Notes under the pieces: model-generated | Told to the model about the DNA's origin: nothing | The model's database searches: none | Seen by the model: only the letters and a program-made list of their open reading frames with translations | Assembly (NCBI RefSeq): GCF_945859705.1 | Contig: NC_079136.1 | Location: 118,361,028 to 118,425,027 of the forward strand | DNA from: Episyrphus balteatus | Taxonomy: Eukaryota > Arthropoda > Insecta > Diptera > Syrphidae | Direction: 5' to 3' | Length of the DNA: 64,000 nt | Program-made: the position numbers and the translations under genes | Part shown: positions 1 to 13,734 of the stretch, in pieces | Layout: each line of letters starts with the position of its first letter | Numbering within the stretch: position 1 is the first letter of the stretch

Positions 1-1630
1 ATATACACTACCTGTATCCTTATTATCCTTCATACAGAATGGCAGCACGATGGTTGTTGTATATTGCCCGACAACACTATGATTCAGCAGCAAGGATAAA
101 AGAATCATAGCACGCGATAGCAATCTTAAAAAAATATAAAAAAAAACTAAAGGGAACACTCGCCACGTCTATGACGTCGTCGTGTGGTCATTTAGTGTAG
201 AAACATATTCCCATCATGAGTTTGAAAGCGAGTCCTTGCGAAAATATTTCCTAGAGAATGTACATAGCTCTGAATGAAAAAGTAGAGCTTTTTTTGTTTG
301 CCATATTTTTGCATACGAAGAAACGTAAAGTATTTACAATTCTAGCACACAGGTTAGCCCAAAGGGGTCTCTAGATAGATGGATAATGACGGAACCCATG
401 CGGTTTGTTTGTATTTTCACTGACGCTAACGGTTTGTCATTATTTTTTTTTTTACCCATTCGGTCCATGTTTGTCCTGACAAATTAACGATTTACCTTTT
501 GCTGTTTGCTTTTAGACTAGTTGATGATTATTATTTTTTTTTTTTTTTATTTCTGTTGCTTTTTGAGGATTTTAGGAACAAAAATTTAAATACAACAAAA
601 AATTGAGAACAAGGATTATTCAACACATAGTCAAGCCACACACATGTGTCTGAATGTCTTCCAAACCGATATATTCCAGCAACAAATTAATTAATTCTAT
701 GGCTGACAGGAGGACGGCTTTGATTTATTGACTGCGGCGGAAGTAGTTTCTTGGCAGTTGCTTTAATCGCTTTTTAAGTGCTGACCTGGTGAGGAAGTTA
801 TAGGCTTTTAGGTGAACCTTTGCACTAAAAAAGAGAGTTTGGTTTAATTAACCTGTCAGACTGTGGCTCATTGGATACAAAAAAGTAGAAAACTTCCACC
901 ATGTTGCTGATTGACTAACTTTATACCGACAGCTGACATTTATTGGTAAAAAAAAAAACTTTGAATGAATATGGTCGACAAAAAATGCATTTTTATCAGA
1001 ATTAAAAGTAGGTACTCATAATATTATGAAGTTTTTTTTTTTTTGCGTAATATAAAAATTTCCGTTTAAAAATTCTCAACAGGACCCTTATTATTTTTAT
1101 TTTTATTCAACGCAGTGCGTGCGATGCAACACTTCAGAGTTCACAGGCATTTCCTATACTTACTCTACAGCAGCCGTCACTCTTCTTGATGAAAAGTTGA
1201 AAAGTTTTCAATGAAATTCCAGGTTAAGTACTTGACAAATAAATTAAAAAAAAAAAAAATAAAACAGCTTTTCCCTGTTTTGTAAGGGTTTTATTTTTTT
1301 TTTTTTTATTTTTTTTTATTTTTACATTTTGAGGAGAAGAAAAACCACTCTTTCGTATTGTTATTGTTTCGTGCAGTGTGTAAACGGTATAAGCTCTACA
1401 ATTCTTCTTCAGCCAGAAAATTACTGACCTCCTTCGCGGGACAGTTATAATTTAAGTCTTTAAAGTTTTTATTTTTTTAAATATTTTTTTTATAGGATAG
1501 TTGTGTTGTTTTTTATAAGTTCTATGGGATAGAAAGCGATCATATTTGGTGCAGAAAGTTAATATTCGCAGCAGATTAATTTTTGTTTAGCTTTAAAATA
1601 TTTGTATAATATGGATTTATGCTCCTCATA
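1..1630. other. Non-repetitive AT-rich stretch, no gene seen
   Basis: No open frame of useful length or recognisable protein is present on either strand. The sequence is AT-rich with frequent T and A runs. The part at 600-900 has a more balanced composition and no internal repetition, as is common for intergenic or intronic DNA of insects. No promoter, splice-site pair or RNA gene can be supported. Confidence 0.6.
77..110. repeat. Short perfect hairpin
   Basis: CTATGATTC at 77-85 pairs with GAATCATAG at 102-110 around a 16-nt loop. It could be a chance hairpin. No element boundary or T-run after it suggests a function. Confidence 0.4.
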
Positions 1631-2165
1631 TTGAATTAGAATTTAGTTCAAATTTAATTAAAAATGAATTGAACTAGAATTGAATTAGAATTGAATAAAA
1701 ATTGAATTAGAATTGAATTTGAATTGAGATAGAATTGAATTAGAATTGAATTAGAATTGAATTAGAATTGGATTTTTATTCCTTTCTTCGTGACCTATAG
1801 CCTACACAGAAAAACAAGTTAGAATTGAATTAGAATCAGAATTGAATTAGAATTGAATTAGAATTGAGATAGAATTGAATTAGAATTGAACTAGAATTGA
1901 ATTAGAATTGAATTGGAATTGAGATAGAATTGAATTAGAATTGAATTAGAATTGAATTAGAATTGAATTAGAATTGAATAAAAATTGAATTAGAATTGAA
2001 TTAGAATTGAGATAGAATTGAATTAGAATTGAATTAGAATTGAATTAGAATTGAATTAGAATTGAACTAGAATTAAATTAGAATTGAATTCAAATTTTAT
2101 TTGAGTTGAAATTTTATTTATCTGAATTTGAATTGAAATTTCATTGACACTGAATTGAAATTGGA
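1631..2165. repeat. 11-bp minisatellite, unit GAATTGAATTA
   Basis: Head-to-tail copies of an 11-bp unit fill about 530 bases. A variant unit reading GAATTGAGATA recurs near 1726, 1866, 1921 and 2009. The last two intervals (55 and 88 bases) are exact multiples of 11, so the variant spread inside the array. A unique ~50-base insert at about 1767-1817 interrupts it. The right edge decays into degenerate AATTT/GAATTTG variants near 2090-2165. Confidence 0.95.
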
Positions 2166-4400
2166 TTGATTGAAAAGAAAAGAGAAGTAAAGTACATACT
2201 TTGGTGAAATTTAAATATCCCAAAGTGAAATTACAAAATATGTATACGCCTTCACTTCTCATGTTTTTGTTAGTGAAGTAAAAAGAGATCCAACATCGAT
2301 TAAAATATGACTTGAAAGGGCTTCAACCGTAGACAACAAATATAATTTTGTCGATTGTTGTCAAAAAACATCACCGGAAAAGTGTTTGTTTTTTTTTCAG
2401 GCAGCAAAACTTTTTTCATATTAAAAAGTATTTTCGATTTTTTTCTACCTCCACTCCCAATTTTAATTCTCATTGCCATACACTGAATTGTATCCTATTT
2501 TATGTATATCTTGCTAAGACAATCTAGAATATATTTAAACAGAATTTTGAAATTAAAAAAAAAAAAAAAAAGATCAATAAATTCATCTCCGGGATGAAAT
2601 TTGTAAAAGAAAACAAAAGAGCTGAGCAGAAAACTTTATACCGAGCAAAAAATTCTTTTTTTTTTTTTATTTGTGTATTGTTGAAACAAAAATAATTGAG
2701 AATAAATATTTATTAATGAATAATGAAGAATTTTAGATTTGATGTTGATGCTCTGGAAAAATTAATTCTCGTTTCATTGGAAGAATAAAAATGTTTTTTC
2801 TGTTTATATTTGTTGTGAATTAGTTTAATTTGCTTTAGAGTGGCTTTTGCTATTAAAAAATTACAATTTATTGATAATCACGATAAGTGAAAATATGAGC
2901 AATTAGAGTGCTTAAAAATTAAAACTGATTTAAGGTGAAAAAAAGAACAAGTGGAAAAATCAATATAATATTTAAAAAAAAATACAGAATTAAATAATTA
3001 AAGCGGCTTTGCTAATGCATTTTTCACGAAACAAACTTTTATAACAATCAAATAAATTATGAAAAAAAAAACAATAACAAAAATTGGATAATACCTACTC
3101 ATTTTTTTGTGCATTAATTAATACCAAAAAATATTTTTCATCCATTTTTGTATAAATAAAAGTGTTTTATTGTTTTTAATCCAAAAGTACGGGTCAAATG
3201 TATGGACTTAACGAAAAAAAAAAACTTCTATTTTTAATCATTAATTAAATCCATTTAAAATGCTCGTACTCATGTGTACACAATTAAAACAAATTAAATC
3301 GTGTAGAAATATAGAAGATTATTAATTGAGGCATAAAATTGAATACATGAGATGATAATTAGGCAAATTTTATATTATTATTCTCCTGTAAACAATAATC
3401 TTTTATTTAGTTTTTATATATTTTTTTTTGTTCGTTTACTGTTATTTGCATATTTTAAAAATATTATTTTATTATTTGAATTTGATTCAAAAATATTAAA
3501 AAATAAAATAAACAAAACAGGAATTTAAATACTACATCTATCCAATCATTAAAAATCAAATAAAAATAAATATCAGTTTGATTTTTTTTATTTTTAAGTT
3601 GTTTAAATTTTCATTAAAAATAAAAGATTCTGAAAATTGCAATTATAAGGAAAATCCACTGTAATTCGAATTTTCTTCTTTTATTTGTTCTCTCTCTTTC
3701 TCTTTTAGAATGTTGAATTAAAATTATTGTTTAATACATTTTTATTGCCTTTTATTGCGTGAGTTGAAAACTGATTTTTAATTGATTGATTTTTTAATGA
3801 GAAAGCTGCATAATAAATATAAAATCAATCGAAAGTCATCACTGGATTGTACATGATTGTAAATTCATTGGTTGGTTTGAAGAGACAGAGAAACATGTAG
3901 GCATTGCCAAAGTAATTATAAACTCTCGTATATATATAAGTATACGTTCGGGTGGTGGAAATTTTGTGTCCTTAACCGGAAATCGGAAGCTCATTTTGGT
4001 TAATTGCATGATCATTCGCAGGAAAGTCATCATTTTGCTTGCATTTTAATCGAATTATAAAATTTATTCAACAAGGCGTGCAACCGTGAGGTGACACACA
4101 ATCACACCACACACATATACGACCAAACACAACGCCAACGCCATCAAGTAATTATACTTCCCCCATTGAATAATTTACATGTTCTAGCAATTTCTCATAT
4201 TTATGCTAATTGGAAGTGAAATTGCTATGTAAATGTGTCAGAAATTAAGGGTCGTTTGTACAATGGTGAACTCAACGCACGAACCACGAATCTCTCTTTG
4301 CATTTGTATAGTTTTTTTTTTTTTTGGGTTTTTTGGGAAGAAAGAATAATAAAAAAAAATAAATTGCACGACTGGGGTCGCACGTACTTGCTCTTATGCT
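2166..4400. other. AT-rich spacer with a balanced island at about 3830-4330
   Basis: No gene is recognised. Most of the stretch is A/T runs and simple AT-rich sequence. From about 3830 to 4330 the composition becomes more balanced and non-repetitive, and it includes homeodomain-type TAATTA cores and an octamer-like ATGCTAAT near 4203. Those motifs are common by chance in AT-rich DNA, so an enhancer reading is only a possibility. Confidence 0.5.
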
Positions 4401-4829
4401 TAAAGTAACTATAATGTTAAAGCTTTTCATTCAAGAAATTTAAAATTTGATATTTTGAAGAAATTTCATAAGTAGTATAAAAAAATTAAATCTGTTTTTA
4501 TAATTAATTAAACTCCGTTTTAAATTATCTTAAAAAAAATAAAAAATATGCCATTTTATTTCTTGTATAAAAAGGTATTTTTAGAAAAAAATTTTCGAAA
4601 ATTGTAGGAGCCGTTTTTTAAAAAAATAATTTTTTATATATAAAAATTTTTTTTACATTTTTCAAAAAAAAAGTTGGTATGCCATTTTGAAGAAATAATT
4701 AATTTACACATAAAAACTAAATTTCAAAATTTTTCATTGATTCGTTTTCAAAAAATTGATTTTTCAAAAAAAAATTTTGAAATATTTTTAAAAAAACCAA
4801 AAATGCGTTTTTTGAAAATTTTCTAAAAT

Positions 4830-5300
4830 TTTAATATTATCTTTACTTACACACTTTTGTATAAAAATTTTCATTTAAATCGGGTTAATGTTGTACGAGA
4901 TATTCAGAAACGAAAAAAACCGTTCTATGACAGGTACCGTTAATAACGGTACAAAAAATATTTTTTTTATTTAAAAAGTTGGCTATTATGTGTAGTACTA
5001 CACACAAAAATTTTAATCAAAATCGTTAGAGCCGTTTTTGAAAAAAATTAACTTTTCTATTTCCGTTATATGGCAGGTACCGTTAGTTTTGGTCATAAAA
5101 AAAAAATTTCAATTTCCCCTCTAGGGAATCACTAAAAACTGCTAACCACCAAGTTTGAAGAAAATCACTTCACTCGTTTAGGCTGCAGCTCCAGATAGAG
5201 ACAGACACACAGACAGACAGACAGAATTGCCGGACCCACTTTTTTGGCATTCTCCATCATCGTAATGTCATGTAAAATTGTTATCTCGAGTTCGATTTTT
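4830..5300 (+). repeat. Dispersed repeat family B, copy 1
   Basis: This copy shares an ordered set of blocks with 62870-63240: a GCAGGTACC/CAAGTACC block, then TTTTGGTC, then AAGTTTGAAG followed by AAATC, then a run of CAGA units, then GAATTGC plus GGACCCACTTTTT. The ending also appears reversed at 50655. The family looks non-coding. Its type (SINE, MITE or part of a larger element) cannot be decided here. Confidence 0.75.
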
Positions 5301-5599
5301 TTTACGAATCCTAAACTTGCCCTATAGTACCTATATCGCAAGTAAAAATAAAAGATATGAATATTTTTGAGTATGAGATGTATCATTGTACCTAATTATT
5401 ATTATGTTTAACATAGTAAAAAAAATCTTATGAATTTTAAAAGGTTTACGGTTATATGGTGAAAGTCATCATTTGTTATTACAGTTGGATTGAATCGCTC
5501 ATTTCCTAAATTTCCTAAAAATTTAAAATAACAAAAAAATATTATTCTAGCCATAATTTCACACAGAATATCTAAGAAATTTAATAAATCAATCAAAAG

Positions 5600-6690
5600 T
5601 AATTAAAAAAATATATATATAGCTGGTTGGTATAAACTGGTATAATTTTGTTTTAAGACTATCAATTGGAAAGAGATTTTATAACAACATTAACAAAAAT
5701 TATTGATTGATAATTGGTATAAACTGCTATAATTTCGTTTTAATCGTTTTAGACCATGCACTGGCAAGAAATTCGCTCATAATATATAATATAACAAATT
5801 AATCACTTTATACTTGGAATTGTTGCCAGAGAATTATAGAATTCGCTGATTGGTATAATATATCGTACAATTTTACTTCCTTCAATTTTTTTTTGTATGA
5901 CTTAAGACTCCAACAAAAATATAAAACATGATATCATTTTCTAAAATTTGCTTTTAGTTGTCGGTTTCCAAATAGATAAGTGAATTTATTATTGGTATAA
6001 ACTGGTATAATTTTGTTTTAAGACTATTCATTAGTAACTTGTTAACGACATTTATACAAATTTTTTAACTCACATAATTTTATGAGAGACATGTTATTGG
6101 TACAAAGAAAAAAAAATTTTTCTAATTGGTATAATTTTTCATTTCTCCTCTAATTAGTATAAAATGGTATATTTTCAACGTTTGAATCGCTGAAATCTTA
6201 ATAGTTGCTACACTTTAAAAATACAAAATTCGTGAATTCGTACGTAAAATTCACTGATTGGTATAAACTGTTACATAATTTCGTTTTAATTGTTTAAAAC
6301 CATCCCAGGTAAGAAATTTGCTTCAACTATTTATAAAATTAATTGCATTAACATTATTTTCGTGTGAAATGTGAGACCCAAAGAAATATAAAATGTTTAG
6401 CTTAATGGTATAGTACCTAATGGTATAATTTTTTATTCTTCAATTTCCTTATATAGTTTCAGATTTCAATATAAATATAAAAGATGATAGTTTTTAAAGG
6501 TTTAAAGTGTGAATTTAGTTTTAAAAAAAATATTCTTCTAAATGTTCTGCTAATTGGTATAAAATGGCAATACACTTGCTTAAGAAATTAAAAAAATAAA
6601 TTCCTTAATATGACATTCTTAGTTATTGGTACCTTCTTAGGGATGTGAGTTCACTTATTGGTATAAACTGGTATAATTTCGTAATTTTCT
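5600..6690. repeat. Degenerate ~140-bp tandem array with TTGGTATAAACTGGTATAAT motif
   Basis: The motif TTGGTATAAACTGGTATAAT, whole or decayed, recurs near 5627, 5713, 5849, 5991, 6120, 6259, 6409, 6557 and 6658. Spacing is mostly 130-150 bases. Several copies are followed by TTTTGTTTTAAGAC, others by TTTCGTTTTAAT plus a GACCAT-type block, so at least two unit types alternate. Copies are heavily diverged, so the array is old. Confidence 0.8.
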
Positions 6691-8230
6691 TATAATATTC
6701 CAGTTTGCAGCAGCATTTCATTGTAATCCCTAGAAAATGGTGTTTCTATCAAAACATGATACTCTTGTCACCAAAAAAACTTTACTCACAAGTCAATTGA
6801 TAGCTTAAGCTCTTTTCACATTTCTTATTTCCATTTTTTAAGTAAAAAATGTTCGAGGGGGATTATTTCAAGCTCGCATGCAAAACGAAGCAAGCATATA
6901 AATGACAAAATACCCAAGCACTCTGCTATCTTAACCATTTTTCCCCAAGTCACCATTTCAATTCATTTGTGTAATTGTTTTCCACCCTTTGTGCTTGTTA
7001 CCACAAAGACATGACATTCCTTACACCAACTTTTACACACACACACAAAAACATTTCACTCGTTGCATCACCATCATCATCTAGAAGAGAATCACCAAAG
7101 GACTTGACTGTGATTGAGATGATGCTGCAAGAATGATCTAAAAGGACTGACGTTTTGTGTTTGTGTGCATGTAACTCTAGATTCGGGGAGCCACTTACAC
7201 TTTACCATATCTGTGATGGAAATTAATTCATCATGTCTGGAACTTTTGAAGTCTCTGTGTGATGATGTACGCTCGCTGCGCTTCTTCCTCTTCTATACAA
7301 TCTATCTTTCTATATTTCTTTATAAAAATTAAAAAAAAAAAAAAATGTTATATATTATATTCCTGTTGCTTTGGGGTTTTATATGTATATATTTTGTGTG
7401 TGTTTGTGTAAGTGTTGGCTAATGGAAGTTTTGAGTTTTGCTTGCATTTTTCTGAGAATTGAGAGTGCTTTAAAATAAAAATGAAGAAAAACGAAAAATA
7501 AAGGATAGAGAAAAAGATATAAAATATAGAAGAGAAGAAGAATAATCTTCATTATAAGTCTTAAGGATATAGTTTTTGGTGAATCAACTTTTGAGTTATC
7601 ATAAAGAATAATTTAAAAGTGTAGATAGAAATGTTTTTCTTGTGAAACCTTTTAACTTAAATGAGTTTTTAATATGAAACCACAAAGATTTACATTTAAA
7701 ATTTATTTTATAATTTTTGTTTGAAAAAAAGGGAATCTTTTTCGGAAAATATTTCATATAATTTTAAGAAATCAAAAGTTTTCTTATTACCAAAGGGTCA
7801 ACAATTCAATATTAAATAATTATTCCCAAATTGCTCCATAACTTTTTAAACAAATTTTTATCACTTTTAAATGAGTATTATAAAATCATCTATAATACAT
7901 CTGCCATTTTCATTATTTTTAAATAAAAAAAACTTAATTTATGTCGAACACAAAATCAAAGTAATAAACATAATGACGGTGAAAGTAAGTACCTACTATT
8001 CGGTGGTAGAAATGGCGCCCAACGGGTGGTTTGAAAAATAATTTCCTTTCTGCTTTTCCTTATAGTCATAATAATAAATATAATATTTTTCTGCTTCGTT
8101 GGAATAAAGAACAAAAAAAAAAGAACGTAAAATAAAAATGTACATTTTTGTGTGGATTTTATTATTCATTTTCTTGTTTTTAAACTTGATTAATGGCTTT
8201 TTGAGTTTCATGAAATTTTATACATTATTA
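6691..8230. other. Mostly unique spacer with short microsatellites
   Basis: No gene is supported. The part at 6850-7300 is relatively balanced in composition and carries short CA runs and CATCAT runs near 7030-7080. A GT-rich patch lies at 7390-7420. The remainder is AT-rich without recognisable domains or RNA genes. Confidence 0.5.
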
Positions 8231-10190
8231 CTTCTTATTCTTTGTTTTTTTTTTTTTTTTTTAATGTAAAATTCGTATTTTTGTTGATAAATAACCATCT
8301 GGACTTAAGTACACACCTTTTTACTTTGTATTTTAAAAAAGGAGGAAGAAGATTTCAATGCAATAAAAAAAAGTAATGAAAACATTCATTAAAAATGTAT
8401 TTTTGTCGGACATAGCCATTTTTTAAAATACAAAAAAAAAAAAAACAAAATGATTTAGAACAAAACTCTTCCCTAGGGTAGAATTTTCAATTCTTAACAT
8501 AAATTAGAAGGTTGGTTCCTTCCAAGCTTATAACTTTAAAATAAAGTTGTATTGGGCAACAGGATACAAAATCTGTTAGTACAGGTTCAAAAAATTCATA
8601 TTTTTGGCAGCCATCTTTTAATTAAGTCTTTCTTTTTTGGACACCAAGTGCCGTTATACTTTTCGTATAGATTTGAGCCCAGAAAACTCGAAAATCTTAT
8701 TTAAAAAAATATTTATGGATAGGTTTTCGAGATATGATTTTTAAAATTTGTTTGACGTTCTTTGTTCCAGCATTCTTTGTTCTTGAGCTATATCTTGAGT
8801 AATAAACGACTGCCTGAAAGCTGAGTAGGTAAATAAGCAAAAAACACTTGGACAACTTTAGTGCAATGTATTAAAACATTTTGAAAAAGGAATTTTTAAA
8901 GGAAATTTTTGCAAAAAAAACTTTATAATTAAAATAAAAAATCAAAATCTTTCGAGTCCTCATAGTTTAAAATTTTTCATGTGAAGTACACTTTCTGACA
9001 AAGATAAAAAGATAATTTTCTTCAAAATCTATGGATAAATTATATATAAAAGATATGACCATTTTTGTAACGATCAATATTTTCGACTTTTTCTGTTACT
9101 TTTTGAGTTTTTGTCTATAACTTGAAAAGTAAGTCGATTTTGAAAATTTTTATTAAGTAATTTTTTGTAGATAATTAAATTTCTTATCGATATGTGTCTT
9201 TAATAAAAAATTAAAATTAAAATATTGTTAAAAACTTAAGAAAAACTTTTCAAAAATGAGAAAAAAAAACGAAATTTTTGGTCTATTTTATCCTTTGAGC
9301 ATTTATAGATCTTGAACATGTAAATGAGAAAAGAAGATACTTTCTATTTCAACATAATGGCCATTTAAATTGAATATTCGGACTTCTCAATGCAGTCATT
9401 TAGAAGATACATCATTTTAGCACAATAATATAAGTTTGAAATGTCCAACATTATTATTTTCTCTTAGATAAATTATCCGAGTATAAAGTGTGTTTTTTTC
9501 CCTCACACATCACATAAAGATTTTTATATTTTTAAATTTCATACCCGAAACCACACACTGAAATAAAATTGCACACATAAAATTAAGTTGTTATTACTTT
9601 GAAAAGATTATTTATATTCCAGACAATGCAATCTAAAAATCTGCAGACTAAATGATTTAAGAGCCTTCTCATAGGAATAAAGTAAGTTATATGGTATCCA
9701 AACAAAAAATGGAAAAATTAAAAAAAAAAAAAACATCACTTTAATACACAGAGGATAAATAAACTTTTCACAACAAGAGAAGGAACAAAAATATGTATTT
9801 GCAGGGCAAAAAAACACAAAAGCACAATAAGGAAACCACTTTTATAAATCATCGGCAATGGCCTTTCATAACACTGACTTATGTCTTCTCGTAAATATAG
9901 TGAGTTTTAGTTGTTTTTTGGTTGTTGTTGTTTTTTTCCTTGTTGTACATTGTACTATATTTTCAAAAATACTCCTCATAGTGATATTTTAAAAATATAA
10001 ACCGTAACAAACACGCTTTTCCTAGGCAATAAACTATTTTCGCTTTGAAAGTGTTTACTTTTTTCCCAGAATAGAACTTTATCTATTCAGGGAGTTAGTA
10101 TTACACAAAATTAATGTGATTTAACATTAAGCACTTAAAACATTTTGCTGATTATTTTCAAGCTATTAAAAGTGTCCTCAGATATGAACT
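8231..10190. other. AT-rich spacer, probably decayed repeats
   Basis: No gene is recognised. The part at 8480-9300 has the prose-like texture of old dispersed insect repeats (gene-free, many A/T runs, GAAAATTTT variants), but no second copy in the window is close enough to align by eye. The part at 9480-10190 appears unique. Confidence 0.4.
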
Positions 10191-10219
10191 AGTCATAAGC
10201 TTAGAATAGGAAGTAGGAG

Positions 10220-11626
10220 TCTATGTATCAAAATAAACTATGTCTATAAAAATAGACTATGTCTACGAAAATAGACTCTGTCCATAAAAATAGACTCTGT
10301 CTATGAAAATAGACTCTGTACATAAAAATAAACTCTAAAAAAGACTCTGTCTGTAAAAAAGGCTCCATCCATAAAAATGGACTTTTATTCTAAAAATAGA
10401 CTCTGTTTATGAAAATAGACTTTGTCTGTAAAAATCTGTTCATAAACATAGACTCTTTTTAGTAAAATAGACTCTGTCTGCAAGTAGACTTTGCCTATAA
10501 AAATAGAATCTTTTTATAAATACAGATCATTTTTAGAAAAATAAACTCTGACTGAAATAATATACTCTGTCCATAATAATATACGTTTGCCTATAAGAAT
10601 AGACTCTATCTGTTAAAATAGATTCTGTCTATAAAAATAGATACTGTTTACTAAAATAGACACTGTCTTTAAAAATAGACTTTGTTTGTATAAATAGACT
10701 CTATCTGTGAAAAATAGAGTTTTTCTATAAAAATCTTTCTTTAAAAAGAGGCTCTGTCTATAAAAATAGACTCTGGCTATAAAAATAGACTCTGTTTGTA
10801 AAACTAGACTCTTTTTAAAAAAATAGACCCTGCATATAAAAAAATACCTTGTCTATAAAAATAGACCCTTCCTTTAAAAATAGACTCTGTCTTTAAAAAT
10901 AGACTCTGTCTATAAAAATAGACTCTGTCTATAAAAATAGACTCTGTCTATAAAAATAGACTCTGTCTATAAAAATTGACTCTGTCTATAAAAAATAGAC
11001 TCTGTCTATAAAAATAGACTCTGTCTATAAAAATAGACTCTGTCTATAAAAATATACTCTGTCTATAAAAATAGACTCTGTCTACAAAAATAGACTCTGG
11101 CTATAAAAATAGACTCTGTTTGTAAAACTACACTCTTTATAGAAATAGACCCTGTATATAAAAAAAATCTTGTCTATAAAAATAGATCCTTCCTTTAAAA
11201 ATAGACTCTTCCTTCAAAAATAGACTCTGTCTATAAAAATAGACTCTGTCTATAAAAATAGACTCTGTCTATAAATAATAGACTCTGTCTATAAAAATAG
11301 ACTCTGTCTATAAAAATAGACTCTGTCTATAAAAATAGACTCTGTCTTCGAAAATAGACTCTGTCTTTAAAAATAGACTCTGTCTATAAAAATAGACTCT
11401 GTCTATAGAAAATAGACTCTGTCTTCGAAAATAGACTTTTTTTATAGAAATAGACTCTGTACCTATACAAAAATAGCCTCTGTTTATGAAAATAGCCTCT
11501 TTCTGTTAAAATAGACCTTATCTATAAAAATAGACCCTGTCTGTAAAAAAAAACGCTATCTGTGGAAAATAGAGTTTTTCTATAAAAATAGACTCTTTCT
11601 TTAAAAATAGACTCTATCTATTAAAA
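10220..11626. repeat. 19-bp minisatellite, unit AAAAATAGACTCTGTCTAT, about 1.4 kb
   Basis: Roughly seventy copies of a 19-bp unit lie head to tail. The central parts (10890-11095 and 11220-11400) are nearly identical, while the flanks are diverged, the usual gradient of an array homogenised in its middle. A block of variant units starting CTCTGGCTAT at 10771 recurs at 11095, a 324-base offset (17 units), so a multi-unit segment was duplicated. A GAAAATAGAGTTTTTC variant also occurs near both ends. The units are contiguous, with no spacers. Confidence 0.97.
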
Positions 11627-11639
11627 AACACTTTAGACA

Positions 11640-13000
11640 TTTCAAAATTTCACTAGGACTTTTTTAAGTATGTTCTTTTGAAAGTAGAGCAACGCAAGTC
11701 TATACGTCCTAGTTTCTTTTGTCTTTTGAAACCAAGATAAGAACTATGAATTGAATACAATTTTTTTTTTTTAAGAATAAAATCCCCAAGCGATTTTCAA
11801 AATTTATCTTCATTCACTTAAGTTTGTGTTGTAACCAGAACTCAACTTCAGCATAAATTAATCATAATCTCCCTGATGATGACTTCCAAATACTTCTACA
11901 CTTTTCCCCCAAACCAAACCTACTTTTCAGATTAACACAAACATTTTCGAATAGCAAATATTTTTGTCCACACAACAAAATAATTACCACTCACTCACTT
12001 GTCTCTATACCACATTCAGCCCCCCCCACCTCCACTTCTAGGCATTTTCTTTACCTCTCTGATGTTTTTACCCAGAAATCTGATCCTTTTGTCATCCAGT
12101 CAGATTGTCTTTCACGTGTCATCTCCTCAGGAATACTTATGGCTCCTTCTTTTGAGCTCACTTCTTCGGAGGATTGTGTTATTCTAGCAGGCAGTAAGGT
12201 AGCAAGGTAACGGTAACCTGCTACCAAGTAGCAGCAACCAACAACAACAATAATATATTTAAACAAAAAGTACATTCAAGCTCTTCCATCTTCCATCGTT
12301 GTTCAGTTCAGTCGTCGTCGTTGTCATTTTCTTCTTATATTCTATCCGAGTTTCCCATCCATCTGTATCTTCTGATATGACTTTTGTGTATGATGGCAAC
12401 ATGAAGACCATTAAAATTAATTCTCATTGTGGTGTCTCTTGCATTCAAATTCAAACGAGTCCAATGGGAATCGGATCCATTTGTATCCTTTTGTGATTTC
12501 GATGGCAACAACAAAGCAAAACAAAAACAACAACAATAGAGCAGCACAACACAGAACACCAACAAAACTGCCAGCCAACTGGCAGAGGTCTATAAAGGTA
12601 TGAGATGAGTGGAAGTTTTGAAGAGATGTATATCTGTGGAAAAGGAGAACCCTGTGGCATTCAGATTTTGTTGGCTATTGTTCAAGTTATGGCAAGCCAT
12701 AGTGTTTGCCACAATTATGGCTTTGACAATTGAATATCTAGGACTTTTGGGGTTGTTGGTAGGTAGGTATTATTACACCTCTCTCTCTGTCTTGGTCTTT
12801 CTCTCTCTCTTTCCTTTTCTGTCTATCATCGTTACTCCTTGTTCATTTTTTGTATAAATTTTCGTTCAGGTCTTCTTATAGTGTTGAAGTTGGTAAAAAG
12901 GGATTCGGTGACACAAGAAGATTAAGTGACTCAATGATGTTCCTATGGGAGAGCTTGAGAAGCTTTGAAAGTTAAACCCTAATTGGATGGGTTCGAGGTT
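11640..13000. other. Non-repetitive, more balanced stretch; possible regulatory DNA
   Basis: This is one of the longest stretches without visible repeats, with higher GC than its surroundings. It holds CAACAA runs, a CCCCCCCACC tract near 12022 and a CTCT tract near 12780-12820. A TATAAA lies at 12591-12596 in a locally GC-richer context. No open frame is convincing on either strand. It may hold regulatory sequence of a nearby gene, but nothing shows this directly. Confidence 0.4.
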
Positions 13001-13734
13001 AAATGCCAACTTTAGCAAATGAAAATTGAAAAACTCATCTTTACTTGAGAAAGAAAGAATTAAAGATTTTTTAATATAAGGCTTAGAAGCAAATTTTTAT
13101 TTTAAATGAGTGGCTTAAGAAGCTTAAAAATGATTCATGCCTTTTTAATGCTAATATACCTAGTTAAAACTGAAACATAATGCACTTTTTTTATGTCAAT
13201 CTGACATGAAAATCTAGGTAATGTGCCTGATTTGATTTGAAAAATTTGAAAATTGGACATTTGATTTTTGCGATTTTTAAAGAGCAGTGAGCAGCTATTC
13301 AAAGCTGCTATTTAATCACTCTTTATTTTTGATTAATATAGGTATCGTAAACATTTTTTTTTATTTTTCAAAGTCTCAAACTCTTTTTAGGGTATTTTAG
13401 GGTATAGAATAATTAGTATTGTGTATATTATATTTGTTTTTCAAAAATTTAAAAAACTATTTTTGTCTAATGTTTTGAATTGGATTTGATTTATTTGAAA
13501 GGTCCTTATAAAAATGAACTTTTTTTTTTTTTTAATTTTCATATTTAAATTTAACATTTAAGTGTTCGATAAGAATTTGTTTGCTATTATCGTAAAAATT
13601 GTTTCTTTACTGTAAAATCTTCATTTTTGATTAGGTTTTGATAAAATTTAATTTTAATTTAAATTTTTGTGGCGGTGTTTTTTTTTTTTTTAATTTTTAA
13701 AGACTTCCTTCCAAAAAGGAGGAGGTATTCAATT

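Noticed and set aside
10220..11626. CRISPR array
   Set aside because: Repeats are contiguous 19-bp units without unique spacers, in a eukaryotic context.
12585..12610. Core promoter around TATAAA
   Set aside because: A single TATA-like hexamer in AT-rich DNA is weak evidence, and no initiator, downstream exon or transcript signal can be shown.
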